A DNA stretch of 47,195 nucleotides from Treponema sp. (GTDB taxonomy: Bacteria > Spirochaetota > Spirochaetia > Treponematales > Treponemataceae), in the NCBI GenBank assembly GCA_024695475.1, contig JAILIC010000003.1:1-47195 (forward strand), in the 5' to 3' direction. How positions within the stretch are numbered: position 1 is the stretch's first letter; each line of letters opens with the position of its first letter. The translations under genes were made by a program, and so were the position numbers. This document shows, one piece after another, positions 35,081 to 44,200 of this stretch. The notes below the pieces were generated by a model, which ran no database searches, was not told the DNA's origin, and saw only the letters and a program-made list of their open reading frames with translations.

Positions 35081-35150
35081 CCTATTTTATTCATTTAGTT
35101 CCTATTTATATGTAGGGAAAAGTCAGTTCCCATACTACATAAAATAGGAG
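35081..35150 (+). promoter_or_regulatory. ssb leader: repeated CCTATTTTAT and RBS-masking hairpin
   Basis: CCTATTTTAT at 35081-35090 recurs as CCTATTTATA at 35101-35110 exactly 20 bp later, and in inverted form as ATAAAATAGG at 35139-35148. CCTATTTATATGTAG (35101-35115) pairs with CTACATAAAATAGG (35135-35148), with GGAA/TTCC inside. The SD AGGAG (35146-35150) overlaps the right arm. Translation may depend on opening this stem, or a repressor may bind the repeats; inferred. Confidence 0.6.
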
Positions 35151-35156
35151 ACTAAT

Positions 35157-35600
35157 ATGAATCATCTTAACTCAATTATCCTTGAGGGTAATGTTACTCG
35201 TAAACCAGAGGTTCGCCAATTTGACAATGGTACCTCTGTATGCAAAATCGGCATCGCTGTTGACCGCAGCTATCGTAACCAAGACGGAAGTTTTAGCAAC
35301 GAAGTATCTTTTTTTAATGTTGACCTTTTTGGTAAATACGCCCAACAGTACGCAGAAAAAATATCGATTGGACGGGGAATCCGCATTATCGGAAGAATCA
35401 AGCAGGAACGTTGGACAACTGCTGACGGTAAAAACAACAGCCGTGTCACGGTTGTTGCCGAGCATATTTACCTCAAACCGATTATAAAAAAAGATACGGA
35501 TAGTACCGACGATACAATCGATGTCGATACTACTACCGTATCTTCTGACACGCAAGAACTTGCTGACTTAGCAGAAGCTCAGCAAGCTGTTGTATTTTAA
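35157..35600 (+). CDS. ssb: Single-stranded DNA-binding protein
   Basis: Binds ssDNA in replication and repair. 147 residues: the OB-fold covers about 1-105 with NHLNSIILEGNVTRKPEVR, FFNVDLFGKYAQ and GRIKQERW. The acidic linker DTDSTDDTIDVDTTT follows. The C-terminus reads AEAQQAVVF rather than the usual DDDIPF, so the normal partner-binding tip is missing or altered. The ATG is 6 nt after AGGAG, in the leader hairpin. Start is supported by the conserved N-terminus. Confidence 0.93.
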   Translation: MNHLNSIILEGNVTRKPEVRQFDNGTSVCKIGIAVDRSYRNQDGSFSNEVSFFNVDLFGKYAQQYAEKISIGRGIRIIGRIKQERWTTADGKNNSRVTVVAEHIYLKPIIKKDTDSTDDTIDVDTTTVSSDTQELADLAEAQQAVVF

Positions 35601-35618
35601 AAACACACAGTCGTGCAA

Positions 35619-37877
35619 TTAACGGCGACGTTTATTAGAACCATTGCGGACAGATTGTCTTGCACCCTGTTTTGTAGGGCGATTTGTCCGTTTTCCAAAA
35701 TTGTTTTTACTTTCAGCCTGCATTTGTTCCTGCCGTTCATTTGCAAGACGATATGCCTCAATCTTTTCAGGAGAGTAAAAACCATCCTTCCAATTAAAAC
35801 GAGATGTTTCAGGCAATACTTGCTGTTTATAATATGCAGTAGAAATCTGTTTAAAATATCCCTTAGTAACTTTTGTCTTTGAAAAATCAATGAGAAAGTG
35901 TCCAAAGCCATTTGAACGCAAGAGATCTGCTTTATCAATGATGGAATAAGGGCTTTCTGGCATAACAAAAGAACCATCAGGGGTAGAATTTACTTTAAAC
36001 TCCATGCCTTCTTTATCTGTAAAATACGTAAAATCATAGGAATCAGGAAGTTTAAATCGTATACGGAACAAAGTTGGATAGGCAAACAGTGTTATCATAA
36101 CACGAGAGCGAACAGCACGCTCATACGTAGCTTCAACATTTTGGCGTGAGTTTTCAAATGGAGTAATAAAAGCTCCAATGTTTTGATTTTCAAGCCAAGA
36201 TACAGCCCAACGGTTAAACGTATACAGATATGGACCTGCGATAATATGCACTTTTTTAGAACGTAACATCGCTATATGAGCCAGATTATTAACAATCCAT
36301 GTTGTATATCCCATATCACACAACTGGTCGATTTTTTGCTGCAGTTCATCTTCGATACCTGCAGGACAGTAGGGATCAAGAGAAAGTATCAATTGCTTTT
36401 TTGACAATGGTAAAACAGTTTTTGCTTCTAACAACTGAGGAATTGTCTCGTAATTTAACTCGATGATAACACGAACCGGGTGTCCTGCCTGTACAACAAA
36501 GACGTCCGATAATGTCGATACCTGTATATATAAGCCATCAGGAAAATAAGACAATTCATTCTTTTCTACAGGTGTCACATCAAGAATCGGCAGGCGTTCT
36601 GCTCCCGGTTGACGTCTAAAATGACTGATATCGCCTGGTAATACACGTGGATAGCGTTTTGACATAGATTTTATCTGCAATAGATAGACACTATCGCCAC
36701 AAGAAAATCCCTGCGGTATATCAATCCAACGATTACCCTTTTCATCGATAGAAACAGTACGTACTTTGTGACTGACACGACCGGTATCATTTTTAGTATG
36801 CAAACGAATAGAATCGCCTGGATCCGGGTCATAACTACCACCCTTGAGCAAGGCCATTCGGATACGTTCTTCACCAGCATTCTTAATAGCGTCTTCATCA
36901 GGACTCTTCAGTTGATCGATAACGCCTAGGTAGATACCAGTACCGCCTGCCTGATTAGGATTAAGTATTGCAGCCCCTGCTTTTTCAACACCCTCTGCGA
37001 CATTTGAAAAACCATACCAATAGGTAGTCTTACTACGGGCAAAGTCATTTGCAAGCATACGCTTAGCAGCTGCAATAGAGCCTTTTTTATCTTCTTTATA
37101 GTGATCCATAAGATAGCGATATGCAGCAACAACACTACCAACATATTCGGCACTTTTCATACGGCCTTCTATCTTAAATGACTCTACGCCTAATTCCATT
37201 AAATCAGGAATCTTTTCGATAAGTTGTAAATCACAAGGAGAAAAATAATAACCTTCTTTTGCTCCAGAAGCACCCTCTGCAGTATAGTAACGGCGACATG
37301 CCTGCGTACACATACCTCTATTTGCAGATTTGCCTCCCAAGAAGCTAGAAAACAAGCAAAGTCCAGACTCGCTGACACATAATGCACCATGAACAAATAT
37401 TTCAAGTTCCATATTGGTGCGTGCCTTGATGGATTTTATTTCTTCCAAACCGAGTTCACGAGCTACAACAGCGCGTTTAAAACCTTCCTTACTCAAAAGG
37501 TTAACTGCCGCAGCACTTTCTACATTCATCTGAGTTGAGGCATGTAATTCCAATTTAGGAAAAAACTGCTGTGCCATACGCGAAACAGCAAAGTCCTGAA
37601 CAATAAGTCCATCAGGGCCAACCTGATTTAAGTAAGACAAAAAACGATACAAGCGTTCTGTCTCATACTCCTCAACAACGGTATTAACCGTTACATATAT
37701 CTTTTTGCCTTGGCGATGCAAAGAATTGACAGCAGCTTCAAATTGATTCCATGCAAAATTGGTAGAACGAAGTCTTGCATTAAAGCTTTTAAGACCCATA
37801 TATACTGCATCGGCACCTTCGCCGATTGCAGCATCAAGAGATTCAATGTTACCTGCCGGTGCTAATAATTCAGCCAT
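35619..37877 (-). CDS. Peptidase U32 family protein (RlhA-like)
   Basis: 752 residues. The N-terminal domain (1-350) is the U32 TIM-barrel-like fold: MAELLAPAGNIESLDAAI, GADAVYMGLKSFNAR, and the signature HGALCVSESGLCLFSSF near 158-174, followed by GMCTQACRRYY. The middle holds the family's beta-rich accessory domain. Similar proteins act in rRNA hydroxylation (RlhA) or as collagenases; RlhA-like seems more likely. The C-terminal tail is very basic (KNNFGKR...SNKRRR), suggesting nucleic-acid contact. It converges with ssb, 18 nt apart. Confidence 0.85.
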   Translation of the reverse strand: MAELLAPAGNIESLDAAIGEGADAVYMGLKSFNARLRSTNFAWNQFEAAVNSLHRQGKKIYVTVNTVVEEYETERLYRFLSYLNQVGPDGLIVQDFAVSRMAQQFFPKLELHASTQMNVESAAAVNLLSKEGFKRAVVARELGLEEIKSIKARTNMELEIFVHGALCVSESGLCLFSSFLGGKSANRGMCTQACRRYYTAEGASGAKEGYYFSPCDLQLIEKIPDLMELGVESFKIEGRMKSAEYVGSVVAAYRYLMDHYKEDKKGSIAAAKRMLANDFARSKTTYWYGFSNVAEGVEKAGAAILNPNQAGGTGIYLGVIDQLKSPDEDAIKNAGEERIRMALLKGGSYDPDPGDSIRLHTKNDTGRVSHKVRTVSIDEKGNRWIDIPQGFSCGDSVYLLQIKSMSKRYPRVLPGDISHFRRQPGAERLPILDVTPVEKNELSYFPDGLYIQVSTLSDVFVVQAGHPVRVIIELNYETIPQLLEAKTVLPLSKKQLILSLDPYCPAGIEDELQQKIDQLCDMGYTTWIVNNLAHIAMLRSKKVHIIAGPYLYTFNRWAVSWLENQNIGAFITPFENSRQNVEATYERAVRSRVMITLFAYPTLFRIRFKLPDSYDFTYFTDKEGMEFKVNSTPDGSFVMPESPYSIIDKADLLRSNGFGHFLIDFSKTKVTKGYFKQISTAYYKQQVLPETSRFNWKDGFYSPEKIEAYRLANERQEQMQAESKNNFGKRTNRPTKQGARQSVRNGSNKRRR

Positions 37878-37909
37878 GAGTACATAATAGCATAAAGCAG
37901 CACACTTTT

Positions 37910-38950
37910 CTATGCTTTTCCATCAAATATTCCCGGAGATGCCTTTGACGGGGTAACCATTGCCCAATCCGATGGAGAAGAATAACACTCATGTATACCT
38001 TTATTTATTACGGTTCTTACAAAATGAACTGGAGAGGAGCTTTTGGTAACGATAAAGGCTCCACGTTCATTCACATTTGTATTCCATACTGTATCGGGGA
38101 GCGTTGCCGCAGCTTTCCCTACATTTACTTTTGTCCATGTCTCCCTATCAGACCGTATATAGACAAATGCATCCTGTATATGGTTATCTGCACTCTGTGT
38201 TAGGGTAATGACATCACACGAAGAGCCAAAACACGCTTTAGTGTTAGCAGCCCATAAATCACGGGCACTATCAGTACATACATATCCAGAAGCTAGTGAC
38301 AAGTCAGCACCTATCTCATCAATGCAATTGTCTTCTTCATCACTCCTCATATGCACAACAATGACTTCATCTTTTGTTACTTCTATAGGAGGAAAGGCAT
38401 ACGACTGTTCCAGTCCATCATAGGCACTGGATAATATCAAGCCTGACAAATTGCCAGACCTCAAAACAAGCAATTCGACATATTCATATTTAAGTTTATG
38501 CTTTGTTGGAGATGAAGCTTTTCCATCCTGAATTTCCGTCAGTGCCAGTAGTGCACAATGATCATTATATCCTGTAAATGGAATACTAAAGGTCAACGTA
38601 TTGCCTACCGCATCCTTTATCTCGCTATAAAGACTATATGCTTTACCAACCACAGTCTGCTCAGACAACGTATAAACGAGCGTTTTATCCCCATCATGTG
38701 CAATTACCGTATCATATGTAACAGTATCGTCACTTACGGTTGCTGATTTCGGAGACACCGGCTCTGAAAAAGTAATTGCTATCGTCGTCGCAGAGCGCAC
38801 TCCATACGAAACAATTTTTGGAGTGTCATAATCGCCTGACAGTACATGGATTCCTGACTCGGTAAGGGTACAGGAAACTTGAAAAACAGAGCTTAAAACC
38901 AATATCGATAAAATAATCGTCTGTAAAATGATAATACATAGTGTTTTCAT
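37910..38950 (-). CDS. Lipoprotein-like exported protein with Ig-like domain
   Basis: The RBS-supported ATG is at 38950 (GGTGAGGAT upstream); the longer frame to 39061 adds 37 residues with no signal. The signal sequence ends in VFQVSC, a candidate lipobox with Cys about 27. Residues about 45-140 form an Ig-like or bacterial 'DxG-SATTIAITFSEPV' beta-domain seen in many surface proteins, then a Lamin-tail-like region with EYVELLVLRSG (about 165). 346 residues; likely periplasmic or surface. No known specific function. Confidence 0.6.
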   Translation of the reverse strand: MKTLCIIILQTIILSILVLSSVFQVSCTLTESGIHVLSGDYDTPKIVSYGVRSATTIAITFSEPVSPKSATVSDDTVTYDTVIAHDGDKTLVYTLSEQTVVGKAYSLYSEIKDAVGNTLTFSIPFTGYNDHCALLALTEIQDGKASSPTKHKLKYEYVELLVLRSGNLSGLILSSAYDGLEQSYAFPPIEVTKDEVIVVHMRSDEEDNCIDEIGADLSLASGYVCTDSARDLWAANTKACFGSSCDVITLTQSADNHIQDAFVYIRSDRETWTKVNVGKAAATLPDTVWNTNVNERGAFIVTKSSSPVHFVRTVINKGIHECYSSPSDWAMVTPSKASPGIFDGKA

Positions 38951-39027
38951 AATATCCTCACCTTTAAATAGCAAACGATTGATAAAAAGAGGAACTAAAA
39001 TACACCAGATTACCTGTTTTAAACAAA

Positions 39028-39055
39028 AAAAAGCTGTCCCAAAGGACAGCTTTTT
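39028..39055. terminator. Bidirectional terminator downstream of the DUF2259 gene
   Basis: AAAAAGCTGTCC (39028-39039) pairs perfectly with GGACAGCTTTTT (39044-39055) around CAAA, with flanking A and T runs on both strands. It lies 17 bp after the DUF2259 gene stop on the minus strand and about 80 bp upstream of the next minus-strand gene. Confidence 0.85.
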
Positions 39056-39071
39056 ATACATTCATACAAGA

Positions 39072-39770
39072 TTACAAACGAATTGTTTCTACCATGTAGC
39101 GGATACAGGTACCACTGGCATCTTCGACCGTTTTTTCGATAACAAATACAAGATTACGTCCACTTGCATCTCTAAAAATCTTATCAATACAGTAGCCTGT
39201 TACACCTTTTCGCTGTATCTGAGGTGAACCGACCGTATACTCTCCCACTGTTTGGCCATTAGCATCAAGCTTTCGCAGTGAAATATAGAATGAAGAAGAT
39301 GTCTGAATTCCACTGCCCTTTATCGATGGCACTAACGCTATATGATATGAAATAGAACTGCCTTCATTCAAAAAGTCCTTAAACGAAATAGCATCACCCG
39401 TACTTTCAGCATCTTCTGGACGTGAGTATAACAGGTTATCTGGTCTATTCTGTACACAGCCATACTTTTTCAGTGTTGCATAGTTTTTGGCCAGTAACTG
39501 CTCAAAAGCTTCTTTACCACTTGTATTTGAAGTAGCAGCAGAGGGTACTGTACGATATACTTCACCAGGAACAAATACATTACCAGCAACATTTACTGTA
39601 TATATTTCAGCATATGACTGAAAAGAATAGTCCGTTTTTCCATACTCACCAAAGACATAAACAGAGCCATCTTGTGAAAAACCTTTATCAACAAAAACCG
39701 CAGCATCACCGGCAAAAGCACTGATACAAATTGAAAAAATAGATAATCCGATTATTACGAGTTTTTTCAT
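39072..39770 (-). CDS. Exported DUF2259 family protein
   Basis: 232 residues from the ATG at 39770 that follows GGAGG. A signal peptide ends near SAFAGD. The mature start AAVFVDKGFSQDGSVYVFGEYG is the usual DUF2259 N-terminus, a family I associate with treponemes; function unknown. The rest is predominantly beta-strands, including YRTVPSAATSNTSGKEAFEQLLAKNYATLKKYG. Ends at the strong terminator 39028-39055, so it is a single-gene unit. Confidence 0.75.
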   Translation of the reverse strand: MKKLVIIGLSIFSICISAFAGDAAVFVDKGFSQDGSVYVFGEYGKTDYSFQSYAEIYTVNVAGNVFVPGEVYRTVPSAATSNTSGKEAFEQLLAKNYATLKKYGCVQNRPDNLLYSRPEDAESTGDAISFKDFLNEGSSISYHIALVPSIKGSGIQTSSSFYISLRKLDANGQTVGEYTVGSPQIQRKGVTGYCIDKIFRDASGRNLVFVIEKTVEDASGTCIRYMVETIRL

Positions 39771-39786
39771 GGAATCCTCCACATGA

Positions 39787-39851
39787 TATCATTTATATTT
39801 TCGGAATCAAATGATAAGTCTTTACTAAAATATCAGTAACGGCTATCATTT
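39787..39851. promoter_or_regulatory. Three TATCATTT sites in divergent intergenic region
   Basis: TATCATTT occurs at 39787-39794, inverted (AAATGATA) at 39809-39816 and again direct at 39844-39851, in the 85 bp between the divergent starts at 39770 and 39856. The first two form an inverted repeat with a 14-bp spacer, a candidate operator. Function inferred. Confidence 0.35.
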
Positions 39852-39855
39852 TTTT

Positions 39856-40677
39856 ATGACACTCAATGACCGAAATCATTTTTTCATGGTATTGCAATTA
39901 CTATTTACGATAAGCTGTCTTCTTATTACAGGTATATTCATATATGCGCTAGCAACTCATACTGTCTCACAACCAGAGTATACTACTTCCATTTTCAAAA
40001 CAAACTTTATTTTATTACGCTCATCCTTTTTACCAACCATACTTTCGTTATTTATACTGTTGTTTATACCGTTGCCTGGTATGTATATTGTGTATCGGTA
40101 TTTTGAAAAAACACAGTCAAATGAAGTATTCTTTTTTGCCTGTTTTCTCATTACCTGTACTACCGAAGCATCGAGATTGTTTTTGCCTTGCTTTGATATG
40201 TGGCAAACATATTCACCTTTTTTAGTCTTTATCGGAAGGATTATTTTTTGTGGAAGAGTACTCTGTCCTCTTTTCTTTTTGATGGCAGCACTTTTAACAA
40301 GCACCGAACAACACATGTATATGTTCCGCAATTTTAACCTGCTAATTGCAGCATCATTCATTCTTGCTTCTTTTATTCCTCTTAATACAATGACGGTAAC
40401 CAGTTCTTGTCTTATTACTTGGGGATATAACCAGTTTTTCAATATCATTCAAATTATTATCTATATAATTACGGCTTCTTCGTTTTTTATTAATGCTCAT
40501 CTTCAAGAAATTGTCGAGTTACATGAAGAAGGTATTGGATTTATCGTGCTGATTATAGGATATCTGTTATTAATACACACAGACAATTATTTATTTTTAG
40601 TCACAGGAAGCTTTTTGCTCGCCTATGGTATTCGGCAATACCTGAGGGCAATACACAGATTATATCTATGGAAGTAA
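39856..40677 (+). CDS. Multi-span membrane protein of unknown family
   Basis: 273 residues with about seven or eight helices, first at about 10-30. Sequence is rich in Phe, Ile and Cys (RLFLPCFDMWQTYSPFLVFIGRIIFCGRVLCPLFFLMAALL). No motif recognised. The 3' end overlaps the convergent CDP-diglyceride-synthetase-like gene by 12 nt. Likely inner-membrane; function unknown. Confidence 0.6.
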   Translation: MTLNDRNHFFMVLQLLFTISCLLITGIFIYALATHTVSQPEYTTSIFKTNFILLRSSFLPTILSLFILLFIPLPGMYIVYRYFEKTQSNEVFFFACFLITCTTEASRLFLPCFDMWQTYSPFLVFIGRIIFCGRVLCPLFFLMAALLTSTEQHMYMFRNFNLLIAASFILASFIPLNTMTVTSSCLITWGYNQFFNIIQIIIYIITASSFFINAHLQEIVELHEEGIGFIVLIIGYLLLIHTDNYLFLVTGSFLLAYGIRQYLRAIHRLYLWK

Positions 40678-41286
40678 TAGAGAGGTTACCCCACCTAATG
40701 CAATAGGAATAAGTATGTTATCAAAATCTTTCAAAGGCAATACTTCTATTGCCATACCAACACACGCAATCAATAGAGCGATGTAGGTATGGTGTGTATA
40801 TAAAAAGGTCGAACAAAAAATAGCTACAAAACAAGTAAGGCTGCCTGCAACTGTTTTACCAGAAGTTCCGGGTATCCGTATCATACCAAACAGTTTACCG
40901 GCAAGGCTTGCCAAACCGTCTCCAAACGCAAGTGCAAAGATACCTACCGTAGCACAAGTCTCATTCCACAATACCGCGCTGCAACAGATTCCTATTACTA
41001 AGGTTAAAGGTCCGAGGACAAAGCGATTTTCATCTCGCTTTCGGGCTGCCGCTTCTGTAATTGTAGATACAAATGGTATTTTTTTGCCATTTAATCGACA
41101 GAGCTCAGCAACCGTATATAAAATGCCGGCACATATAAGGAGAGATAACGTAGGTAGATAAAAATAATGTAACAAAAAAGGAATAAACGCCGTGCAAATA
41201 TGTATCGATTTGCGAAATACTTCTTTTTTTATATCTGTGACATAGCGGGTAAAAAAGATGCCCGCCTGTCGCCCCAACAGTTTCAC
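40666..41286 (-). CDS. Dolichol-kinase/phosphatidate cytidylyltransferase-like membrane protein
   Basis: 206 residues with six or so helices. The N-terminal DIKKEVFRKSIHICTAFIPF and the FGDGLASLAGKLFGM...GTSGKTVAGSLT block (about 117-150) match the SEC59/phytol-kinase/CdsA-like superfamily, where these residues bind CTP and metal. Likely a CTP-dependent lipid kinase or cytidylyltransferase. Start is GTG overlapping the FlcA-like stop as GTGA. The substrate is undetermined. Confidence 0.75.
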   Translation of the reverse strand: MKLLGRQAGIFFTRYVTDIKKEVFRKSIHICTAFIPFLLHYFYLPTLSLLICAGILYTVAELCRLNGKKIPFVSTITEAAARKRDENRFVLGPLTLVIGICCSAVLWNETCATVGIFALAFGDGLASLAGKLFGMIRIPGTSGKTVAGSLTCFVAIFCSTFLYTHHTYIALLIACVGMAIEVLPLKDFDNILIPIALGGVTSLLLP

Positions 41287-44200
41287 TTTGCTATTCCTTT
41301 ATCATAGGTCAATGTTCTCGGTATATCAACATATATTGCAGGAGCAAAGTCAGTATACGGATGAGCAATATATCTGATATTTTGTTCAGCTAAATTACTA
41401 CCACCGATTCTTACTAAGGTTTCTGGATTACGTGTTAATGCATCCCAAGCGTTAAGAGACTCTGACAAATGGACTATAGCCTGACCATTAAGAGAGCTAT
41501 CTCCAGTTTGATGTGCTATGCGATATTGTGCAACACCCAAGTTATTTGATGCTCTCATATATAAGTCAACCAGACGAGCCTCATCATCCCGTTCATGTGG
41601 GAACAAGATACCTAATCTATTGCGAACCATTGCAATATTATCCAACAGTGTCTGATAATATCCTTGTGCCGCATAGTTATCATTACGCAAAGCAAGTACA
41701 TTGCCTAATGCAAGCAACAGGTTATTGTCATTATGTACTACTTCAGATGCCTTTATAAAGGAACCTAATGCATTGGTATAATCTTGCTTACCATATTGGA
41801 TAACTCCAACTTTATAGCGAATTTCTGGAACATCATTATATATCTGCAAGGCACGATTATAATTTCGCAAGGCGTTATCCATATTACCACTAATATAGTA
41901 ATCAATATCACCCATGTCACTATACAGTACACCTACGTTTTTATTGCCTTCAAAGCCACTTATTTCATTTTCCTGCTGATAGACACCAATACCTTTGCTA
42001 TATACTTCTTCAGCTTTTAGATATTCATGTTCCTCAACATATAACTCACCTAGTTGCCTATAGGCATCAATACGCTTATTCATGTCCTTCTTTTTTATAG
42101 TCGGTACTTTGTCAAACGTAGCAATTGTTTCTTGCATGGTAGCAATAGCAGCATTTCTGTTATCAGTTTTAACAAAATATGACGCCAGATTATACTGTGC
42201 AACAGGATTGGCTGGATCTGCTTTGACAGCACGTTCAAGCAATGGTCTAACATCCTCGATAATTGCCCGCAGGTATTCTTCCGAAGGAGCAAGCTCGCCA
42301 TATTCTTTTTCAAGCAGATAGCCACTTAATTCAGTCAAGTCGTCTGCACCTAAAGACTTTGGGCGAGGGAAAAAGTGCTCTTTTAGCTGTAAAACTTCTC
42401 GCAAATTGTCAATACGAATAAAGTATCGCATCATACGAGAAAGATACAAATCATTTGATCCATACAACTGTATCAGTGAGGCATATTGCGTGCGGGCATC
42501 ATCAAATTTACTCTCATCTTTTTCACCTGCCCACTCAAGATAAATATCTCCCAAAAGCAAAATACCATCTTTATCATTAATATAATGGTCAAGAACATAG
42601 CGACGTACAATTTTTTCGGCACGCTCATAATTTGCAAGATCTGCCATTTCCATATAGGCATATTCAAGACCAGCTTGCTTGTCAAAATCAAATGTTCCGA
42701 GGATACGCTCGTACATTGTTTCTGCTCTACTGTACTGTTTATGATTTTTATATCCTACTGCATATCTAAAAAACCATTTCTTATTAGCATGATACGAAAC
42801 AGCCTCTTGAAACTTCATCTCTGACTGAGGATACTCGTCTGACTCCAGAAGTGCATATCCTTGTTTATAGAGAGAATTAGCCTTGAGCGGACGATATACA
42901 AAACGATCTGTTACAAAGAAGAGACACATACCTATCATAGCAACTACCAATCCAGCAATTGCCATAGGGATTACTCTATTAAGCAGCTGATATTTTATAG
43001 AGCTCTTATATGCTTCATATTCTGCAAATGAACGTCTCTCATAATCACGAGGAACTGCAATACTAATATCAAGCAGTTTTTCAAGATGAGTTGCCAGCTG
43101 TCGTGCAGATACTTTTTTTAATACTTTATCGATAACTTCAAAAACAACGTCATCGGTAAATTCATCTTTTGCAATTAATTCCTCAACAGCAATACGGACA
43201 TTTAACGGATAGGTAGTAAGGTTTGCCTTAAACTTTTCGTACTCTTCATCAGTAAGGGTTGTACGAGGAGCAGCTTCTTCTTTACCTATCTCAACAGTTT
43301 CTTTTTTGCTAAGATCAGCTTCACCTTCAATATTGGTAAAATTAGGTATTTCAAAATCATCAGGATTGGCAAGTTCAAAGTCGCTTGCACCGTTTTCGAG
43401 CGTACTGTCTGTATCAGGGATTTCAAAATCTGATAAGCCACCAGTATCATCAATACTACCACTATCTTCTGCCTCAACGCCCATAGACATTTCGCCACCT
43501 ATATCAGCGCTCATGTCATCAGTGCCCATGTCAAAGTCAAGATTTGCCATGTCAAATCCATCAGAAGCATCACCTGTAGTATTCATATCAGGCATATCTA
43601 AATCATCTATACCAGCAACAGCTTCACTAGCACCTGCATCGGAAAAATCGACATCCGGTACAGATGGAGCTTCTTCCTCATCCAGAGATGGCATCGGTAC
43701 AGCATCAAAATCTTCAGTAGCAGCTGGTACATCTTCTGTTGTACCACTATCTGCCATATCAAGATCATCAAGATTAAAATCGGTATCAGAGGTATCTTCT
43801 GGGGCTTCTGCAGCCTCACCATCAGAGATACTGTCAGGTATATCAATATTAAAATCGGTATCTGATCCAATATCGAGATTTTCTGGAACTGGAGTATCGT
43901 CTGAACCTGGTATTTCAGGAGCGGCTGAAACAGTACTATCAGCCATACTGTCAGTGTCAGATATATCCAGATTATCAATAGTAAAATCAGTATCTGCTCC
44001 AACATCGAGATTTTCTGGAGCTGGAGTTTTTTCTATGTCACTGCTAGCTGTAGGATCAGAAATATCTAGATCATCAAGATTAAAGTCTATATCAGAACTA
44101 GCTTCTGGAGTGGCTGTATCACCAGATTCTGCAGGTATATCAAATGAGGGTATATCAGCACTTTCCGAGTCATCTGCAGGAGCTTCCAAACCACCTGGAA

